Shown: one piece after another, positions 16,570-25,600 of the stretch
Layout: each line of letters starts with the position of its first letter
How positions within the stretch are numbered: the first letter of the stretch is position 1
Source: CBFFRJ01 sp051486985
GTDB taxonomy: Bacteria > Pseudomonadota > Gammaproteobacteria > Enterobacterales > Enterobacteriaceae
Reading direction: 5' to 3'
Length of the DNA: 59,781 nucleotides
Assembly (NCBI RefSeq): GCF_051486985.1
Contig: NZ_JAHVDV010000033.1
Span: forward strand, 1 to 59,781
Program-made: the position numbers and the translations under genes
The notes under the pieces: model-generated
What the model saw: the letters and a program-made list of their open reading frames with translations, nothing else
Databases searched by the model: none
What the model was told of the DNA's origin: nothing

Positions 16570-18024
16570 ATGCGTGTTTTTTTTGCTGGCCCCTTCCGAC
16601 CTTTCCGGCAGGACAGACCGCTTATCAACGCGGTGCTTATTTTTACAGTAACCACGCTGCTTTATTGCGTTGGCGCTATGCTGCGCCTGGTAGATGAACT
16701 GTCGCTGTTCTGGCCATTAAATGCGGTGATGGCTGGTATTTTCGCCCGCTACGCCTTTCTGAACCGCTGGTATTTATATCTGCTTTCTTTCACCGCTATG
16801 CTGCTTTATGACGGCGTGACCACCACATGGGGGGGCGCGTCACTTCTTATTAATCTCTCCAATATGGTCTTTATCCTGACCATGGCCACGCTGGTGCTGA
16901 GAGAAAAACGGCTGATGCCCCGGACGCCGCAACCTGTCAATGCCCTTAATCTTTTCAGCTACTGCCTGGTCTCTGCCATGCTCTGCGCCCTGTTCGGGGC
17001 GGTGGCGTCCGTGGGTATTGGCGGACTGGGCTTCTTCAGCCTCTATTGCGACTGGTTTAGCGAGCAGTTTTCGACCGGCGTGTTAATTCTGCCCTGTATG
17101 CTGACGTTCAGTTGGCCACAACGGGCGCCCGTGTTCAGAAGTAAAAACCTGTTGCCCGTACTGGCGCTGGTGGCGTCGGTTGCGGTCTCTGTCTGCATCG
17201 GCGGCGCAGGCAGCCTCGCGTTTCCTCTGCCTGCGTTAATCTGGTGCGCGGTAAAATACCCGCTTCCGGTGACCTGTCTGATGACCCTTATCACGGGTGG
17301 GGTGGAAATTATCCTGATGGCTAATGGCATTATTAATATTTTCGTGGCCTCGCCGCTGGAGATGCCGCGGATGTTTTCCGCTCGTCTGGGTATTGCCACG
17401 ATGGCGATTTGCCCGGTTATCGTTTCGGTTAGCGTCGCCACCATCAATCGTTTAATTCGTCAGGTTTCATTGCGGGCGGATTTCGATTTCCTTACCCAGG
17501 TTTATTCACGCTCCGGACTCTACGAAGCCCTGAATAATGACAGCTCGATTTTTATAAATAAGCACCTTACCGTCATGCTGTTGGATGTCGATTATTTTAA
17601 AAGCGTTAATGACAATTATGGCCATGAATGCGGCGACAAGGTGCTGAAATCCTTTGCCCAGCAGGTCAGGCAGGAAATCGGTGATCGGGGTATCGTCGCC
17701 CGCATGGGCGGAGAAGAGTTCGCGGTGGTCGCCATAACCACGGATCCCACTCAGGGATACCAACTGGGCGAACAGGTTCGTCGGGCCATTGAAGCCCAGC
17801 ACTTTATGTGGCGGCAGAACAGTTTACGTCTGACGGTCAGCATTGGCGTCAGTAACGGGCAGGTCCGGACAAAACGGCTCACCGACGTTTTTAATAAGCT
17901 ACTCGCACAGGCTGACGAATATCTTTATCTGTCAAAAAAAGCGGGGCGCAACTGCACCAGTATGCAGGAGATGGCACCGACAATACGTAACCCCCAGGTG
18001 ACAGAGCCAGAAGCGCTCTGTTAA
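16570..18024 (+). CDS. Diguanylate cyclase with MASE1-like membrane sensor (DgcF-like)
   Basis: A 484-residue protein with about eight hydrophobic segments in its first 300 residues, probably a MASE1-type sensor, and a C-terminal GGDEF domain with active-site motif GGEEF. It makes cyclic di-GMP from two GTP. No RxxD inhibitory site is found five residues ahead of GGEEF. It occupies the place of yneF (dgcF) between yneG and uxaB of E. coli. A TTG at 16534 could start a form twelve residues longer; neither start has a clear ribosome-binding site, so the start is uncertain. Confidence 0.82.
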   Translation: MRVFFAGPFRPFRQDRPLINAVLIFTVTTLLYCVGAMLRLVDELSLFWPLNAVMAGIFARYAFLNRWYLYLLSFTAMLLYDGVTTTWGGASLLINLSNMVFILTMATLVLREKRLMPRTPQPVNALNLFSYCLVSAMLCALFGAVASVGIGGLGFFSLYCDWFSEQFSTGVLILPCMLTFSWPQRAPVFRSKNLLPVLALVASVAVSVCIGGAGSLAFPLPALIWCAVKYPLPVTCLMTLITGGVEIILMANGIINIFVASPLEMPRMFSARLGIATMAICPVIVSVSVATINRLIRQVSLRADFDFLTQVYSRSGLYEALNNDSSIFINKHLTVMLLDVDYFKSVNDNYGHECGDKVLKSFAQQVRQEIGDRGIVARMGGEEFAVVAITTDPTQGYQLGEQVRRAIEAQHFMWRQNSLRLTVSIGVSNGQVRTKRLTDVFNKLLAQADEYLYLSKKAGRNCTSMQEMAPTIRNPQVTEPEALC

Positions 18025-18143
18025 ACGCCAGTCTGCTATGCAACATTATCGCGAAACCCTGGTAGCAGGTTATTAAATTGCTTGCTACACATTTTCTTCG
18101 TCAATATTATTAATCGTTATACGCTTCGGAATTCCCATACGTC

Positions 18144-19199
18144 ATGAACGTACCTGATAATTTGCACAAAAGTTCGCGGGTGACTGGCAGCGCCTTTGTC
18201 AGAAGAATGTACCTGATGCGTATCCTGGGAACGTTTTTATGTTTCTTCCCCATTCTCTCCGTTCTTATTGAACTCAACAGGCCACTTTGGTTGTTGGTGT
18301 TGTTAGGCCTAAACGCCTTCATCTGGCCTACGGTTGCCTTTGCGCGCGCCCGCCAGGCCGCAACGCCGTTACGTGCGGAACACGACAATCTCGTTATGGA
18401 TGCGGCGGCTGGTGGATTCTGGATTGCGATGATGGCGGCAAATCCCCTTCCTTCCGTTGTGATTGCCACCATTCTTATATCAGACAGACTCTCCGCTGGC
18501 GGCAGTGAGCTGATGCGTAAAGCCGCACTGACAATGGTGGCCGCGTTCTGCGCTGGATGGATAGCGCAGGGGATGGAGATTGCTCCGGTGGTTACGCAGC
18601 GCACCATGTTTGCCACGCTCCCCTTAATCGCGGTTTATATGGTGGCGCTGAGTGTCTTAACGGACACCATTGCCGTAAAACTGCGCTTCAAAAGTCGCGA
18701 GCTGGAACGTATTGCGATGATGGATCCTCTGCTGGATATCGCTAACCGACGGCTGCTTGAACAGCGTATCCAGTTCGAACTGGATCAGTTCAACCAGGCG
18801 CCGCTGCACGCCGCGCTTATCTCAATCGATATTGATAACTTCAAAGAGGTTAACGATCGCTTTGGTCATGAAGCCGGCGATGCGCTTTTAGTCTCCGTCT
18901 CACATGTGCTTCACGCCGCCACGCGCAAAACGGATACCCCCGCGCGACTGGGCGGGGATGAGTTTGTTATTCTGATGCCCAATACCACCCGGGATGAGGC
19001 GATGGTGGTGGCGACACGCATCCTTGAAGCCACGGCACACATCACCGTAAAAGCCGAGCACAGCTTCCGCTGTACCCTCAGTATCGGCATCGCTGTTCTG
19101 ACGCCGGGAATGTACAGCGTTCCCCACTGGCTGAAAGCGGCGGATGACGCGCTCTACCGTGCTAAGCGACAGGGAAAAAACCAGATCTACGCCCACTAA
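18144..19199 (+). CDS. Diguanylate cyclase with MASE2 membrane domain
   Basis: A 351-residue protein whose first 180 residues form a multi-helix membrane domain resembling the MASE2 domain of DgcC/AdrA, followed by a GGDEF domain. The active-site motif is RLGGDEF and an inhibitory RxxD site (RKTD) lies five residues before it, so product inhibition is expected. The early GGDEF motif is unusual (DPLLDIANRR rather than DxLTGLxNRR). It is the second of three consecutive GGDEF genes and has its own 119-bp upstream gap. Confidence 0.85.
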   Translation: MNVPDNLHKSSRVTGSAFVRRMYLMRILGTFLCFFPILSVLIELNRPLWLLVLLGLNAFIWPTVAFARARQAATPLRAEHDNLVMDAAAGGFWIAMMAANPLPSVVIATILISDRLSAGGSELMRKAALTMVAAFCAGWIAQGMEIAPVVTQRTMFATLPLIAVYMVALSVLTDTIAVKLRFKSRELERIAMMDPLLDIANRRLLEQRIQFELDQFNQAPLHAALISIDIDNFKEVNDRFGHEAGDALLVSVSHVLHAATRKTDTPARLGGDEFVILMPNTTRDEAMVVATRILEATAHITVKAEHSFRCTLSIGIAVLTPGMYSVPHWLKAADDALYRAKRQGKNQIYAH

Positions 19200-19303
19200 A
19201 CCTGCTGAATACGCTACGCTTTATCCTATGCACCGCGACGTTGACGCTGCCTGTTTTTATCATCGCGGAATAGATCAGGTAATGAATAGCGAGAAAGCAC
19301 CCT

Positions 19304-20278
19304 ATGAAAGCACCTGCAACTCCTGCCAATGAGGAACAACGCCTGGCGTCACTTCGCGACTCAGGCCTTCTCGACACCGGTACTAACGAGCGTTTTGACC
19401 GTCTGACCCGGCTCGCAAAGCGGTTGTTCAATGTCCCGGTTGCCCTGGTTACGCTGGTAGGGGAACAAACGCTCCATTTCAAGACCAGTGATGGCATGGC
19501 CTATGAAAACCTGCCCCGAAGCCTCTCTTTTTGCGGTCATACCATTCTCAGTGCGTCGCCACTGGTCATAAATGACACCCAACAGGATGAGCGATTTAAT
19601 GGCAATCCGTTGGTTCATGGCGAAGAGGGTCTGCGCTTTTACGCGGGCTACCCCCTTCATCTTCCCGATGGGGCCTCCGTGGGATCATTTTGTTTAATCG
19701 ATCGCAGCCCACGTGATTTCACCCCCGCCGAACTCGAGATCCTGAAAGATTTTGCGCTCATTGTGGAAAATGAGTTCGCGGTAATGAGTGCGGCCACCAC
19801 CGATGAGCTGACCGGACTCTTTAACCGCCGGGCTTTTGACAGCCTGGTCAGGTTCGCTATCTCCAGCGCCCGTCGCCGTGCTGAGCCGCTGGCACTGGCG
19901 TGGCTCGATCTGGATGGGTTTAAACAAATCAATGACACCTGGGGGCATAGCGAAGGTGATGAAGCCCTGAAAGCGATGGCGGGGGTGATGCGCGCCAGCT
20001 TCAGAGAGGCCGATCTGCTGGTGCGTTATGGCGGTGATGAATTTGCGGTGCTCTTCTCGGACACCCATGAGAATGGCGCATGGATAGCCGTCGAACACCT
20101 TGCGGAGCAGACGAAGGCCTGGAACGCATCCTCCGGTAAACCCTGGCAGCTGGCTTTTTCCTGGGGCGTCAGTGAGTTTGACCATAACAGCGAGGGAGAC
20201 GTGAAGCAGTGGCTCAGGGATGCAGACGAAAAGATGTATGCCATGAAATCCAAAAACCATCAGGCCCGCGGGGCATAA
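19304..20278 (+). CDS. Diguanylate cyclase with GAF sensor
   Basis: A soluble 324-residue protein: N-terminal GAF domain (about residues 25-150) and C-terminal GGDEF domain starting at TTDELTGLFNRRAF. The active-site motif is RYGGDEF, preceded by an RxxD inhibitory site (READ). The GAF domain should sense a small cytoplasmic ligand, in contrast to the membrane sensors of the two genes before it. Third of three adjacent GGDEF genes. Confidence 0.86.
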   Translation: MKAPATPANEEQRLASLRDSGLLDTGTNERFDRLTRLAKRLFNVPVALVTLVGEQTLHFKTSDGMAYENLPRSLSFCGHTILSASPLVINDTQQDERFNGNPLVHGEEGLRFYAGYPLHLPDGASVGSFCLIDRSPRDFTPAELEILKDFALIVENEFAVMSAATTDELTGLFNRRAFDSLVRFAISSARRRAEPLALAWLDLDGFKQINDTWGHSEGDEALKAMAGVMRASFREADLLVRYGGDEFAVLFSDTHENGAWIAVEHLAEQTKAWNASSGKPWQLAFSWGVSEFDHNSEGDVKQWLRDADEKMYAMKSKNHQARGA

Positions 20279-20350
20279 CAAAAAACTCTGACGCTGCGGA
20301 TTGTGCAGTAGCCAGGGTCAATGCATAGTGGTTGTTTTTAAGGAATAAAA

Positions 20351-20875
20351 ATGACCACGCCTGCTTCTCTCCAGTCCCTTACCGCGGACGAAATCACCTC
20401 CTGTATTAATGAACTTAGTCTCGTACTGGAAAACTGTGTACAGGGCGGTGCCTCTGTCAGTTTCATGTTGCCCTTTGATCGCGCTACCTCCATCGCTTTC
20501 TGGCAAAACGTCGCCCTGAGCGTTTCGCGAGGGGAGCGAGTGGTGCTGGTCGAACGGGACGGGCAGGGTATTGTTGGTACGGTCCAGCTCATCCTCGATC
20601 AACCCGAAAACCAACCCCATCGCGCAGACGTTGCGAAGTTACTGGTGCACGAAAGGGCCCGGCGTCAGGGTATCGCGGGCCGCTTAATGGCCGCGCTGGA
20701 AACCGCTGCACGGGACGAGGGTAAAACCGTACTGGTTCTGGACACCACGACCGGCAGCGGGGCCGAAATCTTTTACAGCCGGGCGGGCTGGCAAAAGGTG
20801 GGAGAAATTCCGCGTTATGCATTGATGCCGGATGGGGAAATGGCAAGTACCAGCATTTTTTATAAGTTTTTGTGA
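20351..20875 (+). CDS. GNAT family N-acetyltransferase
   Basis: A 174-residue acetyltransferase with the acetyl-CoA motif ERARRQGIAGRLMAALE at about residues 100-116 and a C-terminal FYSRAGWQKVGEIP typical of the family. AAGGA precedes ATG. It lies between the GAF-GGDEF gene and uxaB on the same strand; no operon partner is evident. Substrate unknown. Confidence 0.82.
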   Translation: MTTPASLQSLTADEITSCINELSLVLENCVQGGASVSFMLPFDRATSIAFWQNVALSVSRGERVVLVERDGQGIVGTVQLILDQPENQPHRADVAKLLVHERARRQGIAGRLMAALETAARDEGKTVLVLDTTTGSGAEIFYSRAGWQKVGEIPRYALMPDGEMASTSIFYKFL

Positions 20876-20992
20876 TAGCCGTTAAATTTGTCTGCTCACT
20901 TTGATCAAAACAGGGGTTAGTGGTTTAAAAGTCTGATAAGTTATTACACCAATCCTCCCAGGTTGTATGACTAATCAAAAAAGGAACCCATT

Positions 20993-22444
20993 GTGAACAC
21001 TGTAAACCGTCGCGATTTTCCCGGTGCTTCTTACCCTGAACGCGTGATTCAGTTCGGTGAAGGCAACTTCTTACGTGCTTTCGTTGACTGGCAGATTGAC
21101 CTGTTGAATGAACACACCGATTTGAATGCGGGGATTGTGGTGGTGCGTCCTATTGACAGTACCTTCCCACCGTCACTCAGCACTCAGGACGGTTTGTACA
21201 CCACTATTATCCGTGGGTTGAACGAACAGGGGGAGGCAGTCAGTGACTCCCGGTTGATTCGCTCCGTTAACCGCGAAATCAGCGTTTACAGTCAGTACGA
21301 AGAGTTCCTGAAACTGGCCCACAATCCGGACATGCGTTTTGTCTTCTCAAATACCACCGAGGCGGGTATCAGCTACCATGCCGGTGACAAATTTGAGGAT
21401 GCCCCTGCGGTCAGCTACCCCGCTAAACTGACCCGTTTGTTGTTCGAACGCTTTACCCACTTCGCCGGCGCAGCGGATAAAGGCTGGGTAATCATTCCGT
21501 GTGAGCTGATTGATTACAACGGTGAGGCACTGCATGAGCTGGTTGTCCGTTATGCGCAGGACTGGGCGTTGCCGGCGGCGTTTACGCAATGGCTCAATGA
21601 GGCCAATACCTTCTGCTCAACGCTGGTTGACCGTATTGTGACGGGTTACCCGCGTGATGAAGTGGCTAAAATTGAAGCGGAACTGGGCTATCACGACAAC
21701 TTCCTGGATACTGCCGAACACTTCTATCTGTTTGTTATTCAGGGGCCGGAATCACTGGCGCAGGAGTTACGTCTGGATCAGTTCCCGCTCAATGTGCTGA
21801 TTGTCGATGACATCAAGCCGTACAAAGAACGTAAAGTCGCGATTCTCAATGGTGCGCACACTGCGCTGGTGCCGGTGGCTTACCAGGCCGGTCTGGACAC
21901 CGTAGGGGAAGCAATGAACGACGCAGAAATTTGCGCGTTCGTCGAAAAAGCTATTTACGAAGAGATCATTCCGGTGCTCGATCTGCCGCGTAATGAACTG
22001 GCCTCGTTCGCGAGCGCCGTAACCGGGCGTTTCCGTAACCCCTACATCAAACATCAGTTGCTCTCCATTGCGTTAAACGGCATGACCAAGTTCCGCACCC
22101 GTATACTGCCGCAGCTGCTGAAAGGGCAGGAGACACAGGGCAAACTGCCTGCTCGTCTGACGTTCGCCCTTGCCGCGCTTATTGCTTTCTACCGTGCCGA
22201 GCGTAATGGCGAAGCCTATCCGGTCCAGGATGATGCACACTGGCTCGAGCGTTATCAGCAGTTGTGGACGCAGCACCGCGACCGTCAGATTAGCACCACG
22301 GAACTGGTACGAAATGTTCTGTCCGTGAGCGAACACTGGGAACAGGATTTAAGCCAGGTATCAGGATTGGTAGAACAGGTTTCTCTGGATCTTGATGCTA
22401 TTCTGCTGCGCGGTATGCGTGACGCGGTAAAACCGCTCTGCTAA
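20993..22444 (+). CDS. Altronate oxidoreductase (tagaturonate reductase) UxaB
   Basis: NADH-dependent reduction of D-tagaturonate to D-altronate in galacturonate breakdown. The 483-residue protein matches E. coli UxaB along its length, including NRRDFPGASYPERVIQFGEG at the N-terminus and the catalytic-lysine region DDIKPYKERKVAILNGAHT. The start is GTG with AAGGA eight bases upstream. A strong terminator follows. In E. coli it is controlled by ExuR; a clear ExuR palindrome was not found here, although GTTGTATGACTAAT at 20962-20975 is weakly similar to one. Confidence 0.95.
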   Translation: MNTVNRRDFPGASYPERVIQFGEGNFLRAFVDWQIDLLNEHTDLNAGIVVVRPIDSTFPPSLSTQDGLYTTIIRGLNEQGEAVSDSRLIRSVNREISVYSQYEEFLKLAHNPDMRFVFSNTTEAGISYHAGDKFEDAPAVSYPAKLTRLLFERFTHFAGAADKGWVIIPCELIDYNGEALHELVVRYAQDWALPAAFTQWLNEANTFCSTLVDRIVTGYPRDEVAKIEAELGYHDNFLDTAEHFYLFVIQGPESLAQELRLDQFPLNVLIVDDIKPYKERKVAILNGAHTALVPVAYQAGLDTVGEAMNDAEICAFVEKAIYEEIIPVLDLPRNELASFASAVTGRFRNPYIKHQLLSIALNGMTKFRTRILPQLLKGQETQGKLPARLTFALAALIAFYRAERNGEAYPVQDDAHWLERYQQLWTQHRDRQISTTELVRNVLSVSEHWEQDLSQVSGLVEQVSLDLDAILLRGMRDAVKPLC

Positions 22445-22464
22445 TTCTCGTCGCCCACTAAAAA

Positions 22465-22505
22465 GGGGCGCTCTCAGTCTTTGGCCGGGAGCGCCTTTAT
22501 TTTTA
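22465..22505 (+). terminator. Rho-independent terminator of uxaB
   Basis: GGCGCTCTC (22467-22475) pairs with GGGAGCGCC (22487-22495) as a 9-bp stem with one G-U pair and an 11-base loop. A T-rich tail follows and an A-run precedes, so it could also act on the opposite strand. Confidence 0.85.
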
Positions 22506-22701
22506 CTCTGCTATTAGTTACAACATACTATTTATCAATCTACTATTCCCGACATTAACATCGGCGCAAAAACCACAAATAGCTCATCAGTGCGGCTGTT
22601 TCTTTCTATACTTTTAACAGCCACACACGCGTCGACGCCGTCGACCGGGGAAAACCGTTGTGCCTTAACAGGTTCAACACGAACGAAGAGGGGGACAAGC
22701 A

Positions 22702-22806
22702 ATGGAAAAGCTTGAAAAGACATTACCGCTCGTCATGGGTCTGGTATTCGGTATCTCGCTTCTTGCCACGGCATGGGATATCTCATTCGTCAGTGCTTTG
22801 CCCTGA
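22702..22806 (+). CDS. Putative 34-residue single-span membrane peptide
   Basis: Begins MEKLEKTLPLVMG and has one hydrophobic stretch from about residue 8 to 24, then a short polar end (WDISFVSALP). GGGGGA lies seven to eight bases before ATG. A leader of about 200 bases separates it from the uxaB terminator, giving room for its own promoter. Small membrane peptides of this kind are common in enterobacteria, but I do not recognise this one. The charged start, hydrophobic middle and good ribosome-binding site are the only support. Confidence 0.55.
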   Translation: MEKLEKTLPLVMGLVFGISLLATAWDISFVSALP

Positions 22807-22834
22807 GTAGTGTCTGAAAGGGGGTATCCCCCTT

Positions 22835-24232
22835 TCAGATCCCCAGATACGCCCGCGTTTCCGGCTCGACCCGTTTAAACAGAGCAATGGCCTCTCCCTC
22901 TGATACCAGGTTTGTATATCCCATAATCAGTCCATATCGTTCAGTCACATCGCTGTACCACTCGGACAGTGGACTCACTCTGAGCTGATGTTGATGCCAG
23001 ATCTTTGCCAGCCCGACATCACTGATAGGCTGTTTAAGGTATGCCACGATATGCATCCCGCCATCACGATTTTCCACTTCCAGACAGTCGGAGAAGACGT
23101 GGCGGAGCGCAGCAATCATCATTTCCCGCCGCTGCTGATAGAGCGCGCGCATTTTTTTGAGATGCCGGAAGAAGTGACCCTCGGAAAGAAAGCTGGCGAC
23201 AATTTTTTGCGTCAATATCGGCTGGCCGTTTTCAGTGATCTCGCCTGTTTCATGAAAGGCATTGATTGTCGAACGGGGCATTACCAGGTAGCTGATGCGC
23301 AGCGAGGGCAGGATAGTTTTGCTGAAGGTCCCCATGTAGATAACCCGGTCATGCGTATCCAGGCTTTTCAGGGCAGGTAACACTTTACGTGTGTAATGAA
23401 ACTCTCCATCGTAATCATCTTCGATAATCCATGCATTGTTTGCCCTGGCCCATTCCAGAAGTTGATGTTTACGGGGCAGAGAAAGCGTAACCGCAAGAGG
23501 ACTATGGTGGGAGGGGGTGGTGAAAACAAACCGCGTGTCCGGATGGTGTGCAAGGAGATAATTAACATCAAGACCCTGGGCATCGACCGGTACCGTATGC
23601 AGATTTTTGACCGTTCTTTTAAGCAACTGCTGGCCAAAGAAGTAACCTGGATCCTCCAGTACGACTTTATCCTGCTCTTCGGCGAGCGTTGTGAGGATCA
23701 GGGAGAGATTATTACGATATCCACTCGTGATGAATATCTGATTGGCAGAACAGTTCAGTCCGCGAGAAATATTGAGATATCGGGCGATGGCTTCCCGCAG
23801 AGGCGGATAACCCATCAGTGGTGGATTGACCATCTCGGTAGCAGGCAGAGCGCGCAGCGTTTTTGCGGACAGTAAGAGCCATTTTTTTGTCGGGAACGCA
23901 TCCAGCGCGGGTATTCCCAGCCGCATAAAGCCTTGCTGGTCTCGAAGATTGACGACAGAGGCGAGCGGGGTGTCCTGCAATGGCGGCTGGGGCGCGATTT
24001 TCTTAACGGCAGGGAGTTTTAGTTCAGGATTGATTCGGGTACCCCGGGCACCCTGAGTCACCAGATAACCCTCTCCAGCCAGAATGGCGTAGGCTGTCTC
24101 GACGGTTTTACGTGCGACCTTCAGTTCAGTGGCCAGCAATCGCACCGAAGGGACTTTATCGCCGGGTTTACGTAAGCCTTGAAGGATATCTTCTCTGAAT
24201 CGTGCATAAATTTCACGATATCCTGTCTTCAT
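22835..24232 (-). CDS. MocR/PdxR-type regulator (GntR-aminotransferase fusion)
   Basis: A 465-residue protein with an N-terminal GntR winged helix (about residues 1-70, REDILQGLRKPGDKVPSVRLLATEL) and a fold-type I aminotransferase domain. The PLP-binding lysine lies in GTFSKTILPSLR. GAGG precedes ATG. It is divergent from the AhpD-like gene 92 bases away, the usual sign that it controls that gene. Its ligand is probably an amine or amino acid bound to PLP; which one is unknown. Confidence 0.86.
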   Translation of the reverse strand: MKTGYREIYARFREDILQGLRKPGDKVPSVRLLATELKVARKTVETAYAILAGEGYLVTQGARGTRINPELKLPAVKKIAPQPPLQDTPLASVVNLRDQQGFMRLGIPALDAFPTKKWLLLSAKTLRALPATEMVNPPLMGYPPLREAIARYLNISRGLNCSANQIFITSGYRNNLSLILTTLAEEQDKVVLEDPGYFFGQQLLKRTVKNLHTVPVDAQGLDVNYLLAHHPDTRFVFTTPSHHSPLAVTLSLPRKHQLLEWARANNAWIIEDDYDGEFHYTRKVLPALKSLDTHDRVIYMGTFSKTILPSLRISYLVMPRSTINAFHETGEITENGQPILTQKIVASFLSEGHFFRHLKKMRALYQQRREMMIAALRHVFSDCLEVENRDGGMHIVAYLKQPISDVGLAKIWHQHQLRVSPLSEWYSDVTERYGLIMGYTNLVSEGEAIALFKRVEPETRAYLGI

Positions 24233-24323
24233 GTCCTACCTCGAAAGTGGTTTTTTGCCTCTTTTTACTATGCCATAAATCCCTATTATTGGTTCGGTTG
24301 AATTAATAAATGAGGAAAATGAA

Positions 24324-24803
24324 ATGAGCGCACGCGTGAACCACTTCCAGACAATACCAACACTGATCAAAACCCTTGGCGATGCCAGTATGGCGTCGCA
24401 TAAAAGCAGCCTGGATGGTGGCATTAAAAATCTGGTGGATATCAGGGCATCGCAACTGAATGGCTGCGCATTTTGTCTGGATATGCACGTTAAGCAGGCT
24501 AAGTTACGCGGTGAGCGTGAATTACGCCTCTACCATATTGCTATCTGGCGTGAGTCGCCCCTGTTCAGTGAGAAAGAAAAAGCGGCGCTGGCCCTGACTG
24601 AATCGGTCACGCGCCCGGACGCAGAAGGGATATCCGATGCGCTTTACCTTGCAACACGTGACTATTTCACTGATGAAGAGATCTCGGAGCTGACGTTTGC
24701 TATTGCTCTGATAAATGCCTGGAACCGACTGCAGCTCCTCTCCCGCATGCAACCCGGCTCGCAGGATGCCGCTTACGGACTTGATCGTGCAGGGCTTCAA
24801 TAA
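24324..24803 (+). CDS. Carboxymuconolactone decarboxylase/AhpD-family protein
   Basis: A 159-residue all-helical protein with the redox motif CAFCLDMH (two cysteines plus histidine) of AhpD-like alkylhydroperoxidases. GAGGAAAATGAA precedes ATG. Divergent from the MocR regulator, which likely controls it. Proteins of this type reduce peroxides through the CxxC pair or act as small decarboxylase-like enzymes; the exact reaction cannot be inferred. Confidence 0.85.
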   Translation: MSARVNHFQTIPTLIKTLGDASMASHKSSLDGGIKNLVDIRASQLNGCAFCLDMHVKQAKLRGERELRLYHIAIWRESPLFSEKEKAALALTESVTRPDAEGISDALYLATRDYFTDEEISELTFAIALINAWNRLQLLSRMQPGSQDAAYGLDRAGLQ

Positions 24804-24943
24804 GAAAACTGACCTATGAATAAAATTTACACGTAGAAACAACGGAAGAGCGCGAAGTCAGAATATAAAGTATTGATGATTCGCACTTACTGAGAAGGGA
24901 TATCTGGCAACCAGTAGTAGATGCATGATTATCCCGCTCTTTT

Positions 24944-25600
24944 TTACCAGCTTCCGTAAGGGTAAGTTTTGTCTTTAATAAAAGATTGCGTGGTCTGGGT
25001 ATAACGGTATCCCCTGGTATGGTTGGTTATTCCTTTGCATACTTTCAGCTTGTCGCCGGACAGGGTGGTAATGGCACGGGGGATCAGCGGCACATTTTCG
25101 CCTCCGGCGCTGTTCTGTAGCCAGATACGGACCTTGCCTTCTGGTGCCAGCCCAAACAGCAGGGTGTCATACCATGCTGTTTCGCCCATTAGATCCTTAC
25201 CCGTTGGCGTCAGCATAATATCCCGCAATGCAGGGTCAAAGATAATGCGAGTTTCGTAGGTCCTTTTGTCGATAATGGAGTCCCAGCAAAACAGCATCTC
25301 AGCGGGCGGCCGTGGGGCTTTATTAAACAATACCTGCATATAAACCCTGTTATGCCATGTTGAAAATGTATCTTCATCATCAGGCGTGTAATCCAGGGTG
25401 AGATATGAGGAAACGATATTGTTTGAATCAATAATCATTACCCGGTTAACTGAGGCACTAAGTGCGTAGGGAGTAAAAAAGACAAAACTCCATTTGCCAT
25501 AAGGCATCTCATCCGCTTCTAATAAAGTGTGCGGAACTCGTGACGTACAGGCTGCTAACAAGCTTATAAAGATGACAGAAGCAATGATTAAGGCCCTCAT
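24944..25600 (-). CDS. Lipoprotein, candidate immunity protein for the adjacent T6SS phospholipase
   Basis: A 218-residue lipoprotein. The signal peptide ends in lipobox LLAAC with Cys18 as lipidation site, and residue 19 is threonine, not aspartate, so outer-membrane sorting is expected, facing the periplasm. The start overlaps the stop of the phospholipase gene by four bases (ATGA). Known Tle-type effectors act in the periplasm on membranes and are paired with periplasmic lipoprotein (Tli) antidotes, so immunity is the natural reading. Sequence is AT-richer than the neighbourhood. I do not recognise the domain itself. Confidence 0.75.
   Translation of the reverse strand: MRALIIASVIFISLLAACTSRVPHTLLEADEMPYGKWSFVFFTPYALSASVNRVMIIDSNNIVSSYLTLDYTPDDEDTFSTWHNRVYMQVLFNKAPRPPAEMLFCWDSIIDKRTYETRIIFDPALRDIMLTPTGKDLMGETAWYDTLLFGLAPEGKVRIWLQNSAGGENVPLIPRAITTLSGDKLKVCKGITNHTRGYRYTQTTQSFIKDKTYPYGSW

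Noticed and set aside
20876..20992. CRP, FNR or ExuR sites upstream of uxaB
   Set aside because: TTGATCAAAA and GTTGTATGACTAAT have partial resemblance only; neither is symmetrical enough to list as a site.
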